Assembly (NCBI RefSeq): GCF_022808915.1
Contig: NZ_JAKZFS010000005.1
Location: 1 to 64,000, forward strand
DNA: 64,000 nt
Direction of reading: 5' to 3'
From: Fundidesulfovibrio terrae
GTDB taxonomy: Bacteria > Desulfobacterota > Desulfovibrionia > Desulfovibrionales > Desulfovibrionaceae
The position numbers were made by a program, and so were the translations under genes. Shown piece after piece: positions 1 to 9,462 of the stretch. The notes beneath the pieces were generated by a model. It had not been told where the DNA came from. It searched no databases and saw only the letters and a list, made by a program, of their open reading frames with translations. Every line of letters begins with the position of its first letter. Position 1 is the stretch's first letter.

Positions 1-4
1 GAAT

Positions 5-122
5 TTCCTGGTGGCCTTTGAGGAGGGGGTACACCCGATCCCATTCCGAACTCGGAAGTTAAGCCCTCCATCGCCGATGATACTGCTAGGACCGCTAGTG
101 GGAAAGTAGGTCGCCGCCAGGT
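5..122 (+). rRNA. rrf: 5S ribosomal RNA
   Basis: About 117 nt with the bacterial 5S layout. The two ends are complementary (CCTGGTGGC near the start, GCCGCCAGG at the end). The internal CCCATTCCGAACTCGGAAG block and the AAGTAGGTCGCCGCCAGG end are highly conserved in 5S rRNA. A strong terminator follows within 10 nt and nothing else of the operon lies in the window, so this is the last gene of an rRNA operon whose 16S and 23S genes would lie before position 1. The ends are placed by eye and may be off by a few bases. Confidence 0.95.
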
Positions 123-130
123 TCCTTTAA

Positions 131-165
131 GAAAGGCCCGCACCAAAATGCGGGCCTTTCGCTTT
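131..165 (+). terminator. Rho-independent terminator of the rRNA operon
   Basis: Perfect 12-bp stem (131-142 paired with 149-160, GAAAGGCCCGCA arm, six-base loop) followed by GCTTTT. It sits directly after the 5S gene. Confidence 0.9.
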
Positions 166-581
166 TCGGGCATCGACCAATCGCTTCCGCAACACCCCGG
201 ACTTCACTGCGACAACGCAGGGCATGAGTGGGCCTTCCTTCCTCAAAACTTCTCACCTGCCAGCCTCACGCCATGCCCACATAGCTCTGACATGAACTCG
301 CATTTCCCTGCCTTCACTACGGCCATAGCGAAGCGATACGGGATCCTAAAGGGACGAAGTCCCATTTTCCGCCGGAGGCATCCAAGAAAAGTTCATCTTC
401 AACATCGCCTTGAACCGCTATCCCCTCTTCAGTTCTCCCCCATACCTCCGATATGAATGGTGCGGAAATCCTGTTGCAATGCGGCCTGGAACATGACATT
501 GCGGCCAAACGGCGGGCCCGCCGGCCACGCGTCCCTGGGCTCGATGCTCAACACATGAATTTAATTTCATATTCTCATAAT
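166..581. other. Gene-free stretch between 5S rRNA and lon
   Basis: Short open frames exist on both strands but none has a ribosome-binding site, codon bias or recognisable product. The only structured element seen is one copy of an intergenic repeat at 334-382. No tRNA fold was found. Confidence 0.6.
334..382 (+). repeat. Intergenic repeat, copy 1 of 3
   Basis: Contains CGGGATCCTAAAGGGAC, then GTCCCATTTTCC and GCCGGAGGCATC. The same order of blocks (GGATTCCAAAGGG, a short complementary return, then CCGGAGGC) recurs at 17668-17720 and 21484-21536. The middle can fold into a small hairpin (GGGAC/GTCCC). Copy 1 is the most diverged. All three copies lie outside genes. Function unknown. Confidence 0.65.
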
Positions 582-609
582 TTGACAATTTCCCTGCCTG
601 TCTTACTCT
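582..609 (+). promoter_or_regulatory. Possible sigma-70 promoter for lon
   Basis: A perfect TTGACA at 582-587 is followed after 16 nt by TACTCT (604-609), which is weak as a -10 box. It lies about 70 nt before the lon start and is the only good -35 match in this AT-richer stretch. A heat-shock promoter could not be recognised. Confidence 0.35.
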
Positions 610-679
610 CCGTGTTCGTGAACTACGGAGTTCCGCGCCCTTCGTCATCCGCGTGGACAATTACGCCCAGGAGGCTTTC

Positions 680-3136
680 ATGACGAGCTTGTTTTCCGAT
701 GACCAGCCCCGCCGCGCCGATCGCCTGCGCCTGCCGGTGATGAGCCTGCGCGAGGTGGTCATGTTTCCCCGGTCCATCGTGCCGCTGTTCGTTGGCCGGG
801 AGGCTTCCATCAAAGCCATTGAGAACGCCGTCTCCACCTACGACAAGAAGATTTTCCTGGTGGCCCAGCGCACTCCGGAGACGGAGAAGCCCCAGGCTGA
901 GGACCTTTTCCGCGTAGGCACCGTCAGCAAGATCCTCCAGATGCTCCGCCTGCCCGACGGCACCATCAAGGTTCTTTTCGAGGGTCTGTACCGGGCCGAA
1001 TGGGAAGAGGACGGCATGGAGGGCTTCGAGGACGACTTCCCCACTGCCCGCGTGGCGCGTCTGCCCGAGGACGACGGGGAGGGAAGCGAGGCCGAGGCCC
1101 TGGTGCGCACCGCCCATGAGGCCATGGAGCACTACGGGCGCATCAACAAGAAACTCGCGCCCGAAACCATCCTGGCAATCAACGCCCAGACCGCTCCCGG
1201 ACGTCTGGCTGACGCCATCATGCCCCACCTCAAGGTGGACTACATCAAGAAACAGGACATCCTGGAGCAGTTCGATCCGGTGAAGCGCCTGGAAGAGGCT
1301 TTCGGGCTCCTGCAGGGCGAGATCGAGATTTCCTCCATCGAGAAGAAGATCAAGAGCCGCGTCAAGCAGCAGATGGAGAAGAACCAGCGCGAATACTACC
1401 TGAACGAACAGCTTAAGGCCATCCACAAGGAGATGGGGCGCGACGAGGACCCCCTGGCCGAGGTGGCCGAGTTCGAACAGCGCCTGAAGGATAAGGACAT
1501 GCCCGAGGAGGCTCGCGAAAAGGCCATGCGCGAGCTCAAGAAGATGAAGAACACCCCGGCGTCCTCGGCCGAGTACACCGTGGTGCGCAACTATGTGGAG
1601 TGGATCCTGGACCTGCCCTGGAACGTGCTTCAGGATGTCGAGATCGACGTGAACAAGGCCAAGGACATCCTGGACGCCGACCATTACGGCCTGGAGAAGC
1701 CCAAAGAGCGCATCCTCGAGTACCTGGCCGTGCAGAGCCTGGTGGACAAGATCAAGGGCCCTATCCTGTGCCTGGTGGGCCCTCCGGGCGTGGGCAAGAC
1801 GTCGCTGGCCAAGTCCATCGCCAGGGCCATGGGCCGTGAGTTCGTGCGCCTGTCGCTTGGCGGCGTGCGCGACGAGGCCGAGATCAGAGGCCACAGGCGC
1901 ACCTATGTGGGCGCGCTGCCGGGCAAGATCATCCAGTCGCTCAAACGGGTGAAGTTCAACAACCCCGTGTTCTGCCTGGACGAGGTGGACAAGATGTCCA
2001 CGGACTTTAGGGGCGATCCATCGTCGGCGCTGCTGGAGGTGCTGGACCCCGAGCAGAACTACGCCTTCGGCGACCACTACCTGGATCTGGACTACGACCT
2101 GTCCAAGATCTTTTTCATCACCACGGCCAACGCGCTGCACACCATCCCGCTGCCCCTGCAGGACCGCATGGAGATCATCCGCATCCCCGGCTACCTGGAG
2201 ACGGAAAAGGCCAGCATCGCGCGCCAGTTTCTGCTGCCCAAGAAGATCAAGGAGAACGGCCTGAAGGACGAGAACATCACCGTCACGGAGGATGCCGTCC
2301 TTGAGGTTATCCGGCGCTACACCCGCGAGGCGGGCGTGCGCAACGTGGAACGCGAACTGGCTTCGCTGTGCCGCAAGACCGCCCGCAAGCTTGTCGAAGG
2401 CGGCGACCTGGCGGCCAACTTCGAGATCACCAAGGACAGCGTGGCCCAATACCTGGGCGTGCCCAAGTTCCGACACGGCGAGATGGAGGACGAACCCCAA
2501 GTGGGCGTGTCCACCGGCCTGGCCTACACGGAGCTCGGCGGCGAAATGCTCATGGTGGAGACCGTGCTCATGCCCGGTTCCGGCAAGGTGGAGATCACCG
2601 GCAAGCTGGGCGACGTGATGCAGGAATCCGCCCGCGCGGCCCTCTCCTACATCCGGTCGCGCTCCGCCACCTTCGGCCTCAAGCCCGATTTCCACAAGGA
2701 GATCGACATCCACATCCACGTGCCCGAAGGAGCCACCCCCAAGGACGGCCCTTCGGCCGGCATCACCCTGGCCACGGCCATGGTGTCGGCGCTTCTGAAC
2801 ATGCCCGTGCGCAACGACCTGGCCATGACCGGCGAGATCACCCTGCGCGGCCGCGTGCTGCCCATTGGCGGGCTTCGCGAGAAGCTCCTGGCCGCTCACC
2901 GTGGCCAGATCAAGAAGGTGCTCATACCCGACGAGAACGCCAAGGACCTGAAGGAAGTGCCCGAGGCCATCCTGAAGGACCTGGAGATCGTCCAGGTGAA
3001 GCACATGGACGACGTGCTGGCCCAGGCCATCCTGTGCGACGGCCCGGACAAGCTCTTCTGCGGGCGCGACGCCAACGTGCGTCCCCTGGCCGTGGGCCTG
3101 CTCAAGGAAGAATACCAGAATCAACCGCGCCACTAG
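680..3136 (+). CDS. lon: ATP-dependent protease La (Lon)
   Basis: Cytoplasmic ATP-dependent serine protease that degrades misfolded and regulatory proteins as a hexamer. The 818-residue product has the full family layout: N-terminal substrate-binding domain (about 20-220), AAA+ domain with Walker A GPPGVGKT at 367-374, and a C-terminal peptidase domain. The Ser-Lys dyad is S692 in PKDGPSAG and K735 in GGLREK. The ATG at 680 is preceded by AGGAGG (669-674); an in-frame GTG at 653 has no such site and would add nine unlikely residues. A strong terminator follows, so the gene is probably monocistronic. Nothing is missing or unusual. Confidence 0.97.
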   Translation: MTSLFSDDQPRRADRLRLPVMSLREVVMFPRSIVPLFVGREASIKAIENAVSTYDKKIFLVAQRTPETEKPQAEDLFRVGTVSKILQMLRLPDGTIKVLFEGLYRAEWEEDGMEGFEDDFPTARVARLPEDDGEGSEAEALVRTAHEAMEHYGRINKKLAPETILAINAQTAPGRLADAIMPHLKVDYIKKQDILEQFDPVKRLEEAFGLLQGEIEISSIEKKIKSRVKQQMEKNQREYYLNEQLKAIHKEMGRDEDPLAEVAEFEQRLKDKDMPEEAREKAMRELKKMKNTPASSAEYTVVRNYVEWILDLPWNVLQDVEIDVNKAKDILDADHYGLEKPKERILEYLAVQSLVDKIKGPILCLVGPPGVGKTSLAKSIARAMGREFVRLSLGGVRDEAEIRGHRRTYVGALPGKIIQSLKRVKFNNPVFCLDEVDKMSTDFRGDPSSALLEVLDPEQNYAFGDHYLDLDYDLSKIFFITTANALHTIPLPLQDRMEIIRIPGYLETEKASIARQFLLPKKIKENGLKDENITVTEDAVLEVIRRYTREAGVRNVERELASLCRKTARKLVEGGDLAANFEITKDSVAQYLGVPKFRHGEMEDEPQVGVSTGLAYTELGGEMLMVETVLMPGSGKVEITGKLGDVMQESARAALSYIRSRSATFGLKPDFHKEIDIHIHVPEGATPKDGPSAGITLATAMVSALLNMPVRNDLAMTGEITLRGRVLPIGGLREKLLAAHRGQIKKVLIPDENAKDLKEVPEAILKDLEIVQVKHMDDVLAQAILCDGPDKLFCGRDANVRPLAVGLLKEEYQNQPRH

Positions 3137-3157
3137 CCGTCAGAGCGCTTATGGATA

Positions 3158-3189
3158 CGAAAAAGCCGGGGGTCGCCCCGGCTTTTTCG
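3158..3189 (+). terminator. Rho-independent terminator after lon
   Basis: Perfect 14-bp stem (3158-3171 with 3176-3189), four-base loop GTCG, and a T5 run built into the 3' arm. It starts about 20 nt after the lon stop. The A5/T5 arms make it potentially bidirectional. Confidence 0.92.
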
Positions 3190-3348
3190 TTGGCGCGCCT
3201 GGCGCCGAGAGGTTCGATTTCCCGAAAGAATAGACGTGAAGCGCAGGCAAAACCGCCGGGAGCTTCCCAGCAACCGTCTTTTGCGCTAAACATCGAAGAG
3301 TCCCATCCTCTTTTCCGGCCCCGCCTGGCGGCCACAAGGAGCGCTTCG

Positions 3349-6195
3349 ATGTTCGAGTCCAACGACTGCAACCAGCTGACCGGAATCCACCGGCAATATC
3401 ACGAACGTATCGCGGGGTTCATCCCTTCCGACCGGCTCTTTTGTGGTCCCTTCACCAACCTGGCCTACGGGGACGACGCCAGCTTCTACCGGCTGGTGCC
3501 TAAGATCGTGGTCAAGGCCCGCACCCCGGAAGAGGTTTCCAAGCTCCTGGCAGCGGCCAGCGAACTCAAGGTGCCCGTGACCTTCCGTACGGCCGGCACC
3601 AGCCTCTCCGGCCAAGCCCTCACGGACTCCGTGCTCATCTACCTGTCTGGTGCCTGGAAAGGCCTGCACATCCATCCGCTGGCCGAGCACATAAGCCTGG
3701 AGCCCGGCGTCATCGGAGCCGAGGCCAACTTCCAGCTGGCGCCCTTCGGCAAGAAGATCGGCCCGGATCCGGCCTCCATCAACGCGGCCATGATCGGCGG
3801 CATCGCGGCCAACAACGCCTCGGGCATGTGCTGCGGCACGGCCGAGAACAGCTACAAGACAGTGGAGTCCATGAAGCTCATCTTCGCGGACGGCTCCACC
3901 CTGGATACGGCCGATCCGAAGTCGCGCCGGGCCTTCACGACCGCGCATCCGAAGCTCGTGGCCGAGCTTGCCGCCATCCGCGACGAGATAACTGCCGATA
4001 CACCCCTGGCCGAACGCGTCCGACGCAAGTTCAAGATCAAGAACACCACCGGCTACGGCATCAACTCCTTCGTGGACTTCACGGACCCCATCGACATCCT
4101 GCTGCACCTGATGGTGGGCTCCGAGGGCACCCTGGCCTTCATCTCCGAAGTCACCTACCGCACGGTGGTGGAGCATCCGCACAAGGCTTCGGCCATGATG
4201 TACTACGCCACCATCGCCGACGCCTGCAACGCCACCATCGCACTCAAGAAGGGGCCCGTCTCGGCCGTGGAACTCATGGACCGGGCGTCGCTTCGCTCCG
4301 TTGAGGACAAGCCCGGTATGCCCGCCTTCCTGAATGAGCTGCCGGACACGGCGGCGGCCATCCTGGTGGAGACCCGGGCGGCCGACGAAAAGACGCTGCT
4401 TCGCCAGATCGACGAGATCCAGGGCCTGGTTTCCAAGATCAAGGCCCTGCATCCCATCGTGTTCATGGACCAGCCCGCGGACTACAACAAGCTCTGGAAC
4501 ATCCGCAAAGGCCTGTTCCCGGCCGTGGGCGCCGTCCGCGATCCCGGCACCACCGTGGTCATCGAGGACGTGGTCTTCCCCATCGAGAAGCTGGCCCACG
4601 GCACCGTGGAGTTGCAAGAACTCATGCACAAGCACGGCTTTCCCGAGGGCATCATCTTCGGCCATGCCCTGGAGGGCAACCTGCACTTCGTGTTCTGCCC
4701 GAACTTCGGATCACGCAAGATGATCGAGAACTACCAGGCCCTCATGGAGGAAGTGGCGGACATGGTGGTGGGGCGCTACGACGGTTCGCTCAAGGGCGAG
4801 CACGGCACCGGGCGCAACATGGCCCCCTTCGTGGAGATGGAGTGGGGCAGGCAGGCCTACGCCTACATGGTGCGCCTCAAGAAGGCCTTCGACCCTGACA
4901 ACCTGCTCAACCCCGGGGTCATCATCAACGACAACCCCAACGTCTACCTGGAGAACCTGAAACCCATGCCCGCGGTGGACGAGATCATCGACCGCTGCAT
5001 CGAGTGTGGTTTCTGCGAGCCCGTCTGCCCCTCGCGCACCATCACCTCCACCCCGCGCCAGCGCATCGCCCTGCAGCGCCACATGGCCCGCATCCAGCAC
5101 TCCAGCGACGAAGAGCTCATGAAGAAGTTCTGGGAGCACTACACCTACTTCGGCGAGCAGACCTGCGCCGCAGACGGCCTGTGCGCCACGGTCTGCCCCG
5201 TGTCCATCGACACCGGCCGCTTCACCAAGGAGCTGCGCGGCAGGCGGGCCAGCGGCACCTCCCGCAAGCTGGCCCAGTGGGTGGCCAACCACTACGGACT
5301 GGCCATGAAGCGCGTGCGCCAGTTGCTTAAAGTCGCGGGATTCGCCCACCGAGTACTGGGCACGTACCTCATGGAGCAGCTGGCCGGATCGCTGCGCGAA
5401 CTCTCAGGCAATCGCATCCCCCTGTGGAACAAGTGGATGCCCGGCGGCCTGCCCTCCAAGTCCTTCACGGACACGACCCGGGGCAAGGGCCGCCAGGTGG
5501 TCTATTTCCCCAGCTGCGTGGCCCGCTCCATGGGGCCCGCCAAGGGCGACCCGGACCAGCGCGCCCTGTACGAGGCCACGCTCTCCGTGCTCTCCAAGGC
5601 CGGATACGACGTGATCTACCCGACGGGCATGGCCGACCTCTGCTGCGGCCTGACCTTCGAGTCCAAGGGGTTCATGGAGCAGGCCGACCAGAAGGGCCGG
5701 GAGCTGGAGGCCGAACTGCGCCGCGTAAGCCAAAACGGCGGCATCCCCATCCTTTTCGACACAAGCCCCTGCCTGTACACCATGCGCCGCAAGATCGAGC
5801 CCGACCTCAAGCTCTACGAGGCCGCCGAGTTCATCCACGACTTCCTCATGGACAAGCTTCATTTCACCAGGGCGCCTGAGACCGTGGCCCTGCACGTCAC
5901 CTGCAGTTCGGTGAAGATGGGGCTCTCCGGCAAGTGCCGGGCCGTGCTCGAAGCCTGCGCCGAGAAGGTGATCCTGCCACGCAACATCTACTGCTGCGGT
6001 TTCGCCGGGGACCGGGGATTCAACTTCCCCGAACTCAACGAAGCCGCCCTGGACGGCCTGACCGAACAGCTGCCGCCGGAAACCGTGGCCGGATACTCCA
6101 ACAGCCGCACCTGCGAGATCGGGCTGTCGCGCAATACCGGGGTGCCCTACCAGTCCATCGTGTATCTGGTGGACAGGTGCACCGTGGCGAAATGA
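3349..6195 (+). CDS. FAD-linked / 4Fe-4S D-2-hydroxyacid dehydrogenase (Dld-II/YdiJ type)
   Basis: A 948-residue fusion of a FAD-binding GlcD-type domain (about 40-500) with a GlcF-type iron-sulfur half. Visible are the FAD-oxidase C-terminal motif GEHGTGRN (near 485), a 4Fe-4S site C550-x2-C553-x2-C556-x3-C560, a second cluster region with C606, C612 and C616, and two CCG-domain signatures (CCG at 765-767 and 882-884). In known members of this family the enzyme oxidises D-lactate or D-2-hydroxyglutarate and passes electrons to the membrane quinone pool. Lactate is a standard electron donor for sulfate reducers, so D-lactate is the first guess, but substrate cannot be read from sequence. The ATG at 3349 has AAGGAG 8 nt upstream; the frame is open much further upstream only as the shadow of lon. 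Confidence 0.88.
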   Translation: MFESNDCNQLTGIHRQYHERIAGFIPSDRLFCGPFTNLAYGDDASFYRLVPKIVVKARTPEEVSKLLAAASELKVPVTFRTAGTSLSGQALTDSVLIYLSGAWKGLHIHPLAEHISLEPGVIGAEANFQLAPFGKKIGPDPASINAAMIGGIAANNASGMCCGTAENSYKTVESMKLIFADGSTLDTADPKSRRAFTTAHPKLVAELAAIRDEITADTPLAERVRRKFKIKNTTGYGINSFVDFTDPIDILLHLMVGSEGTLAFISEVTYRTVVEHPHKASAMMYYATIADACNATIALKKGPVSAVELMDRASLRSVEDKPGMPAFLNELPDTAAAILVETRAADEKTLLRQIDEIQGLVSKIKALHPIVFMDQPADYNKLWNIRKGLFPAVGAVRDPGTTVVIEDVVFPIEKLAHGTVELQELMHKHGFPEGIIFGHALEGNLHFVFCPNFGSRKMIENYQALMEEVADMVVGRYDGSLKGEHGTGRNMAPFVEMEWGRQAYAYMVRLKKAFDPDNLLNPGVIINDNPNVYLENLKPMPAVDEIIDRCIECGFCEPVCPSRTITSTPRQRIALQRHMARIQHSSDEELMKKFWEHYTYFGEQTCAADGLCATVCPVSIDTGRFTKELRGRRASGTSRKLAQWVANHYGLAMKRVRQLLKVAGFAHRVLGTYLMEQLAGSLRELSGNRIPLWNKWMPGGLPSKSFTDTTRGKGRQVVYFPSCVARSMGPAKGDPDQRALYEATLSVLSKAGYDVIYPTGMADLCCGLTFESKGFMEQADQKGRELEAELRRVSQNGGIPILFDTSPCLYTMRRKIEPDLKLYEAAEFIHDFLMDKLHFTRAPETVALHVTCSSVKMGLSGKCRAVLEACAEKVILPRNIYCCGFAGDRGFNFPELNEAALDGLTEQLPPETVAGYSNSRTCEIGLSRNTGVPYQSIVYLVDRCTVAK

Positions 6196-6232
6196 CGTTC
6201 TCAAGGAGGGGCCGAAGGTCGATGCCGCGTGG

Positions 6233-6262
6233 GCCCCGCCGGGGAGATGCTCCAGGCGGGGC
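6233..6262 (+). terminator. Possible terminator hairpin after the dehydrogenase
   Basis: GCCCCGCC (6233-6240) pairs with GGCGGGGC (6255-6262), with an inner GGAG/CTCC pairing in the loop. No T-run follows, so termination is uncertain. Confidence 0.35.
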
Positions 6263-6342
6263 GGCAATTGCGCTGACCTACCGGGAGGAGCGCTCGGAAA
6301 ACGCTGAAGCGGTGCCTAGTGGACGCGACACAGATGAAACCA

Positions 6343-7179
6343 TCATTGGGGGGGCGTTGGAACGGTTTCGTTCATCTCAAGAAAGGTCAGGACGATGCGG
6401 GAGAATTCGACTGGAGCTTCAAATTGAAGGTGGTGGGTCCCATTCTTGAATTGGACAAGCCATGCGCCGGGAATCAGCCCGGCCAGGGTCTTTGAGCTCT
6501 GTGTGCCCACAATGGTGTCCGCGGTGCCCACCAGCAACATTACCTGATTCTTTATCAGCGCCATCTTGTCCAAGGGGGACTCCCAGCCCATTGCCGCTTC
6601 GAGCTGCTTCTTGATGGTGGGATTGTCGGGCAACGGTACGCTCTTAAATGCGGCGGCAACGGCTTTTCCATCGGTTGACGTGGCATGGATGATGGCCTTG
6701 CCCACCCGGTCCGGATACTCGAGAAGCAGATTCTGAGTGGTGACGCTCGACTGGGAATACCCCAGCACATTCGTTTTGCCGACTCCAAGAGAATCAAGCA
6801 GGCTGATCACGTCCTTTGCGAAAAGCGTATAGGTGAAATCCTGGCCGTTGTCCGTGGTGTACCCCATCCCACGGTTATCCATGATGATCAGTTGGTATTT
6901 CCCGGATGCCTCTTCGATGAACGCAGGGGTCCAGCGATCCATGGTGCAGCCAAGGCCGGTGAGCAGCAGGAGCGGCTCCCCGGAACCGATCAATTTGTAC
7001 CCGATCCTGATCCCGTTCGCCTCGACCTGATAGATGGCGTGGCCGTTCCCGTCCACGGCGACCTTTTCCCCCACCGGCGACACGTCTTTGGCCAAAGCCA
7101 CACCAGAGGCGGCAACCAGTGCAAGGGCCAGTGCGCACATGATGCGAACGCCGGTGAACACCATGCTTTCTTTTTTCAT
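6343..7179 (-). CDS. Secreted alpha/beta-fold hydrolase
   Basis: 278 residues with an N-terminal Sec signal peptide (hydrophobic core about 10-30, cleavage near ALA-KD), so periplasmic or secreted. The alpha/beta-hydrolase core is recognisable: oxyanion region LLLTGLGCT, DNRGMG after strand 4, nucleophile elbow GYSQSS, an acid candidate in GTADTI, and the C-terminal histidine in NGTHHLQFE. The cap between elbow and acid is short (about 60 residues). It lies alone between two genes on the opposite strand. SD AAGGA precedes the ATG. Substrate unknown; esterase-like activity is the family default. Confidence 0.75.
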   Translation of the reverse strand: MKKESMVFTGVRIMCALALALVAASGVALAKDVSPVGEKVAVDGNGHAIYQVEANGIRIGYKLIGSGEPLLLLTGLGCTMDRWTPAFIEEASGKYQLIIMDNRGMGYTTDNGQDFTYTLFAKDVISLLDSLGVGKTNVLGYSQSSVTTQNLLLEYPDRVGKAIIHATSTDGKAVAAAFKSVPLPDNPTIKKQLEAAMGWESPLDKMALIKNQVMLLVGTADTIVGTQSSKTLAGLIPGAWLVQFKNGTHHLQFEAPVEFSRIVLTFLEMNETVPTPPQ

Positions 7180-7375
7180 GCGTATTTCCTTGGGTCGAAA
7201 CTGTCCGTCATCCCCTTAACAACCCCATATCAATGATGACTTTGCAACGCAAATCCAGACAAAGGGCGCACAGCGCAGGGCCAAAAAGCTCCCTCCCCGG
7301 CCGGCTCGCCCGCGCGGTGACAGCCAGGCCGCTCTCGGGTATGCTCCAGGAAAAACGCATCGGAGCCGTGCCCTC

Positions 7376-9343
7376 ATGGATATCCCTCTTCTGCCGGAGC
7401 TCGTGGTCATCCTGGCCATGAGCGTGGCCGTCATGTTCGCCTGCCACAAGATCGGCCTGCCTCCCATCGTGGGTTTCCTGGTGGCTGGCGTCATCTGCGG
7501 CCCGGGCGGCTTCGGCCTGGTGAAGTCCGTGCACCAGGTGGAGATGATCGCCGAGATCGGCGTGGTGTTTCTGCTGTTCTCCATCGGAATGGAACTCTCC
7601 ACGTCGGAACTGTTGCGCCTGAAACGGCCAGTGTTCCTGGGCGGATCAGCGCAGGTGGTGCTCACCATCGTCGCGTTCGGCGGTCTCGCGCTGCTCCTTG
7701 ATCCCAGCCCGAGCATGGGCAGGGCGGTGTTCGTAGGCTTTCTGGCGGCGTTGTCCTCCACGGCCATCGTGCTCAAGGAGCTCCAGAACCGCGCCGAGCT
7801 GGAAAGCCCCCAGGGCCGCGTGAGCCTCTCCATACTCATCTTTCAGGACCTGGCCATCGTACCCATGATGCTGCTCACGCCGTTTCTTGGCGGCCAGGGA
7901 GGGGACCTCCTGCCGTCGCTCGGCATGATGCTCGTCAAGGGCGCCGGGGTGGTCGTTCTTGTGCTGGTGTTGGCCAAGTACGCCGTTCCCCGCCTGTTTC
8001 TCTCCGTGGCCAGGGTGCGAAGCCGTGAGCTTTTCCTCATGGCCACCATCGTGTTCTGCATGTCGGTGGCGTTTCTCACGGCCGGGGTGGGCCTCTCCCT
8101 TTCCCTAGGAGCTTTTCTGGCGGGGCTCATGCTGTCCGAATCCGAGTACGCCCTGAACGCCATGGAGGGCGTTCTGCCCTTCAAGGATATCTTCACCAGC
8201 CTGTTTTTCGTGTCCGTGGGAATGCTGGTGGACGTAAGCTACATCGTGGGCCATCCAGCGCATGTTTTCTTCTGGTCCGTGATGGTCATGGTGATGAAGA
8301 TACTCGCTGCCGGAGGGGCCGTACTGATCCTGGGATATCCGCTCCGGGTGGCGATACTGGGAAGCATGGCCCTGGCCCAGGTGGGAGAGTTCTCCTTCGT
8401 GCTGGCCAAGGTGGGCCTGGACACTGGGCTCATGAACCGCGACGCCTACCAGAACTTCCTGGCATCCAGCGTGCTGACCATGGCGGTGACGCCTTGGCTC
8501 ATCCAGCTTGCGCCCAAGGTGGCGGGACGGATCTGCAAGGTCCCCAAGCCCAGGGAGGTCAAGGCCGAGGAGCACGAGGAGCTGCGCGACCACATAATCG
8601 TCGTGGGCTACGGCCCCGGCGGCCGTCAGATCGTGCACGCGGTCAAGCGGGCGGGAATCCCCTTCATCGTGCTGGAGATGAACATCGACACGGTGCGGCG
8701 CGAACGCAAGGAGGGCGTGCCCATCCGCTACGGTGACGCCTCCTATCCGGCGGTGCTTGAGCACGCCGGGATCAAGCAGGCCCGGGTACTGGTGCTGGTC
8801 GTGTCCGATCCGGCGGCCGTGCGGCGCATGGTGGCGACGGCAAGGGCGCTCAACCGCAACCTGAATATCATCGTACGTACCCGGTTCGTGGGCGAGGCCC
8901 CGGAACTCCTTGAGCTGGGAGCGTCCGAGGTGGTGCCCGAGGAGTTCGAGACTTCCATCGAGATATTCACCCGCGTTCTTGTGGAGTACCTGGTGCCCAA
9001 CCAGACCATCGAGCGCTTGATCCTTACGGCGCGCGGGTCCAACTACCGGATGCTGCGCACCCCGGACATTCCGCTGGACGGCCAGAAGCTCCTGACGCCG
9101 CAGCTGACCGGCATGGACCTGGCGGTGTTCACCGTGGAGGATGCCTCGCCGCTGGCAGGCAAGACCCTGGAGGAAGCTGGGATACGCCGCGAGCACGCGC
9201 TTACTGTGGTGGCCGTGGACCGCGACGGCACGACGCACATGAACCCGGACGGCTCCTTCGCCATCCAGGCCGGGGACAAGGCGTACGTGTTCGGCCGCCA
9301 GGAGGACGTGGTGGACAAGGCCTGGCTGTTCTCGGCCGCCTGA
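7376..9343 (+). CDS. KefB/YbaL-type monovalent cation:proton antiporter (CPA2) with RCK domain
   Basis: 655-residue inner-membrane transporter. About twelve hydrophobic segments fill residues 1-385 (Na+/H+ exchanger fold), followed by an RCK_N/TrkA-N nucleotide-binding domain from about 405 with the Rossmann glycine motif GYGPGG (411-416), and a TrkA-C domain from about 570. Proteins with this order move K+ or Na+ against H+ and are gated by NAD(H) or other ligands at the RCK domain. No glutathione-specific KefF partner lies nearby. The ATG at 7376 is weakly served (GGAG about 10 nt upstream). Ion specificity cannot be decided here. Confidence 0.88.
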   Translation: MDIPLLPELVVILAMSVAVMFACHKIGLPPIVGFLVAGVICGPGGFGLVKSVHQVEMIAEIGVVFLLFSIGMELSTSELLRLKRPVFLGGSAQVVLTIVAFGGLALLLDPSPSMGRAVFVGFLAALSSTAIVLKELQNRAELESPQGRVSLSILIFQDLAIVPMMLLTPFLGGQGGDLLPSLGMMLVKGAGVVVLVLVLAKYAVPRLFLSVARVRSRELFLMATIVFCMSVAFLTAGVGLSLSLGAFLAGLMLSESEYALNAMEGVLPFKDIFTSLFFVSVGMLVDVSYIVGHPAHVFFWSVMVMVMKILAAGGAVLILGYPLRVAILGSMALAQVGEFSFVLAKVGLDTGLMNRDAYQNFLASSVLTMAVTPWLIQLAPKVAGRICKVPKPREVKAEEHEELRDHIIVVGYGPGGRQIVHAVKRAGIPFIVLEMNIDTVRRERKEGVPIRYGDASYPAVLEHAGIKQARVLVLVVSDPAAVRRMVATARALNRNLNIIVRTRFVGEAPELLELGASEVVPEEFETSIEIFTRVLVEYLVPNQTIERLILTARGSNYRMLRTPDIPLDGQKLLTPQLTGMDLAVFTVEDASPLAGKTLEEAGIRREHALTVVAVDRDGTTHMNPDGSFAIQAGDKAYVFGRQEDVVDKAWLFSAA

Positions 9344-9413
9344 GGCTCCTCCCGTCCCATTCCGGGCCTCGCCCAATCCCGTCTCGCCTCTTGGTCATCC
9401 CAGAGCAATAAAA

Positions 9414-9441
9414 AAGGGCGGATGCCGACGCATCCGCCCTT
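9414..9441 (-). terminator. Rho-independent terminator of the FlgO-like operon
   Basis: Perfect 12-bp stem (9414-9425 with 9430-9441), loop CGAC. On the minus strand it is followed by a T6 run. It lies 21 nt after the stop of the last minus-strand gene and may also stop readthrough from the antiporter. Confidence 0.88.
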
Positions 9442-9462
9442 CGTCGTTCTTCTTTCGCGCCG

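Noticed and set aside
148-683. Small open frames between 5S rRNA and lon
   Set aside because: Overlapping frames on both strands, no SD, no recognisable product, and composition typical of noncoding DNA.
623-3133. Very long open frame on the strand opposite lon
   Set aside because: GC-rich codon bias leaves antisense frames open. Its protein is low-complexity His/Leu/Gly-rich and lon is unmistakable. The same applies to the long antisense frames opposite pyrG, korA, mnmG, the PEP-synthase-like gene and the sensor kinase.
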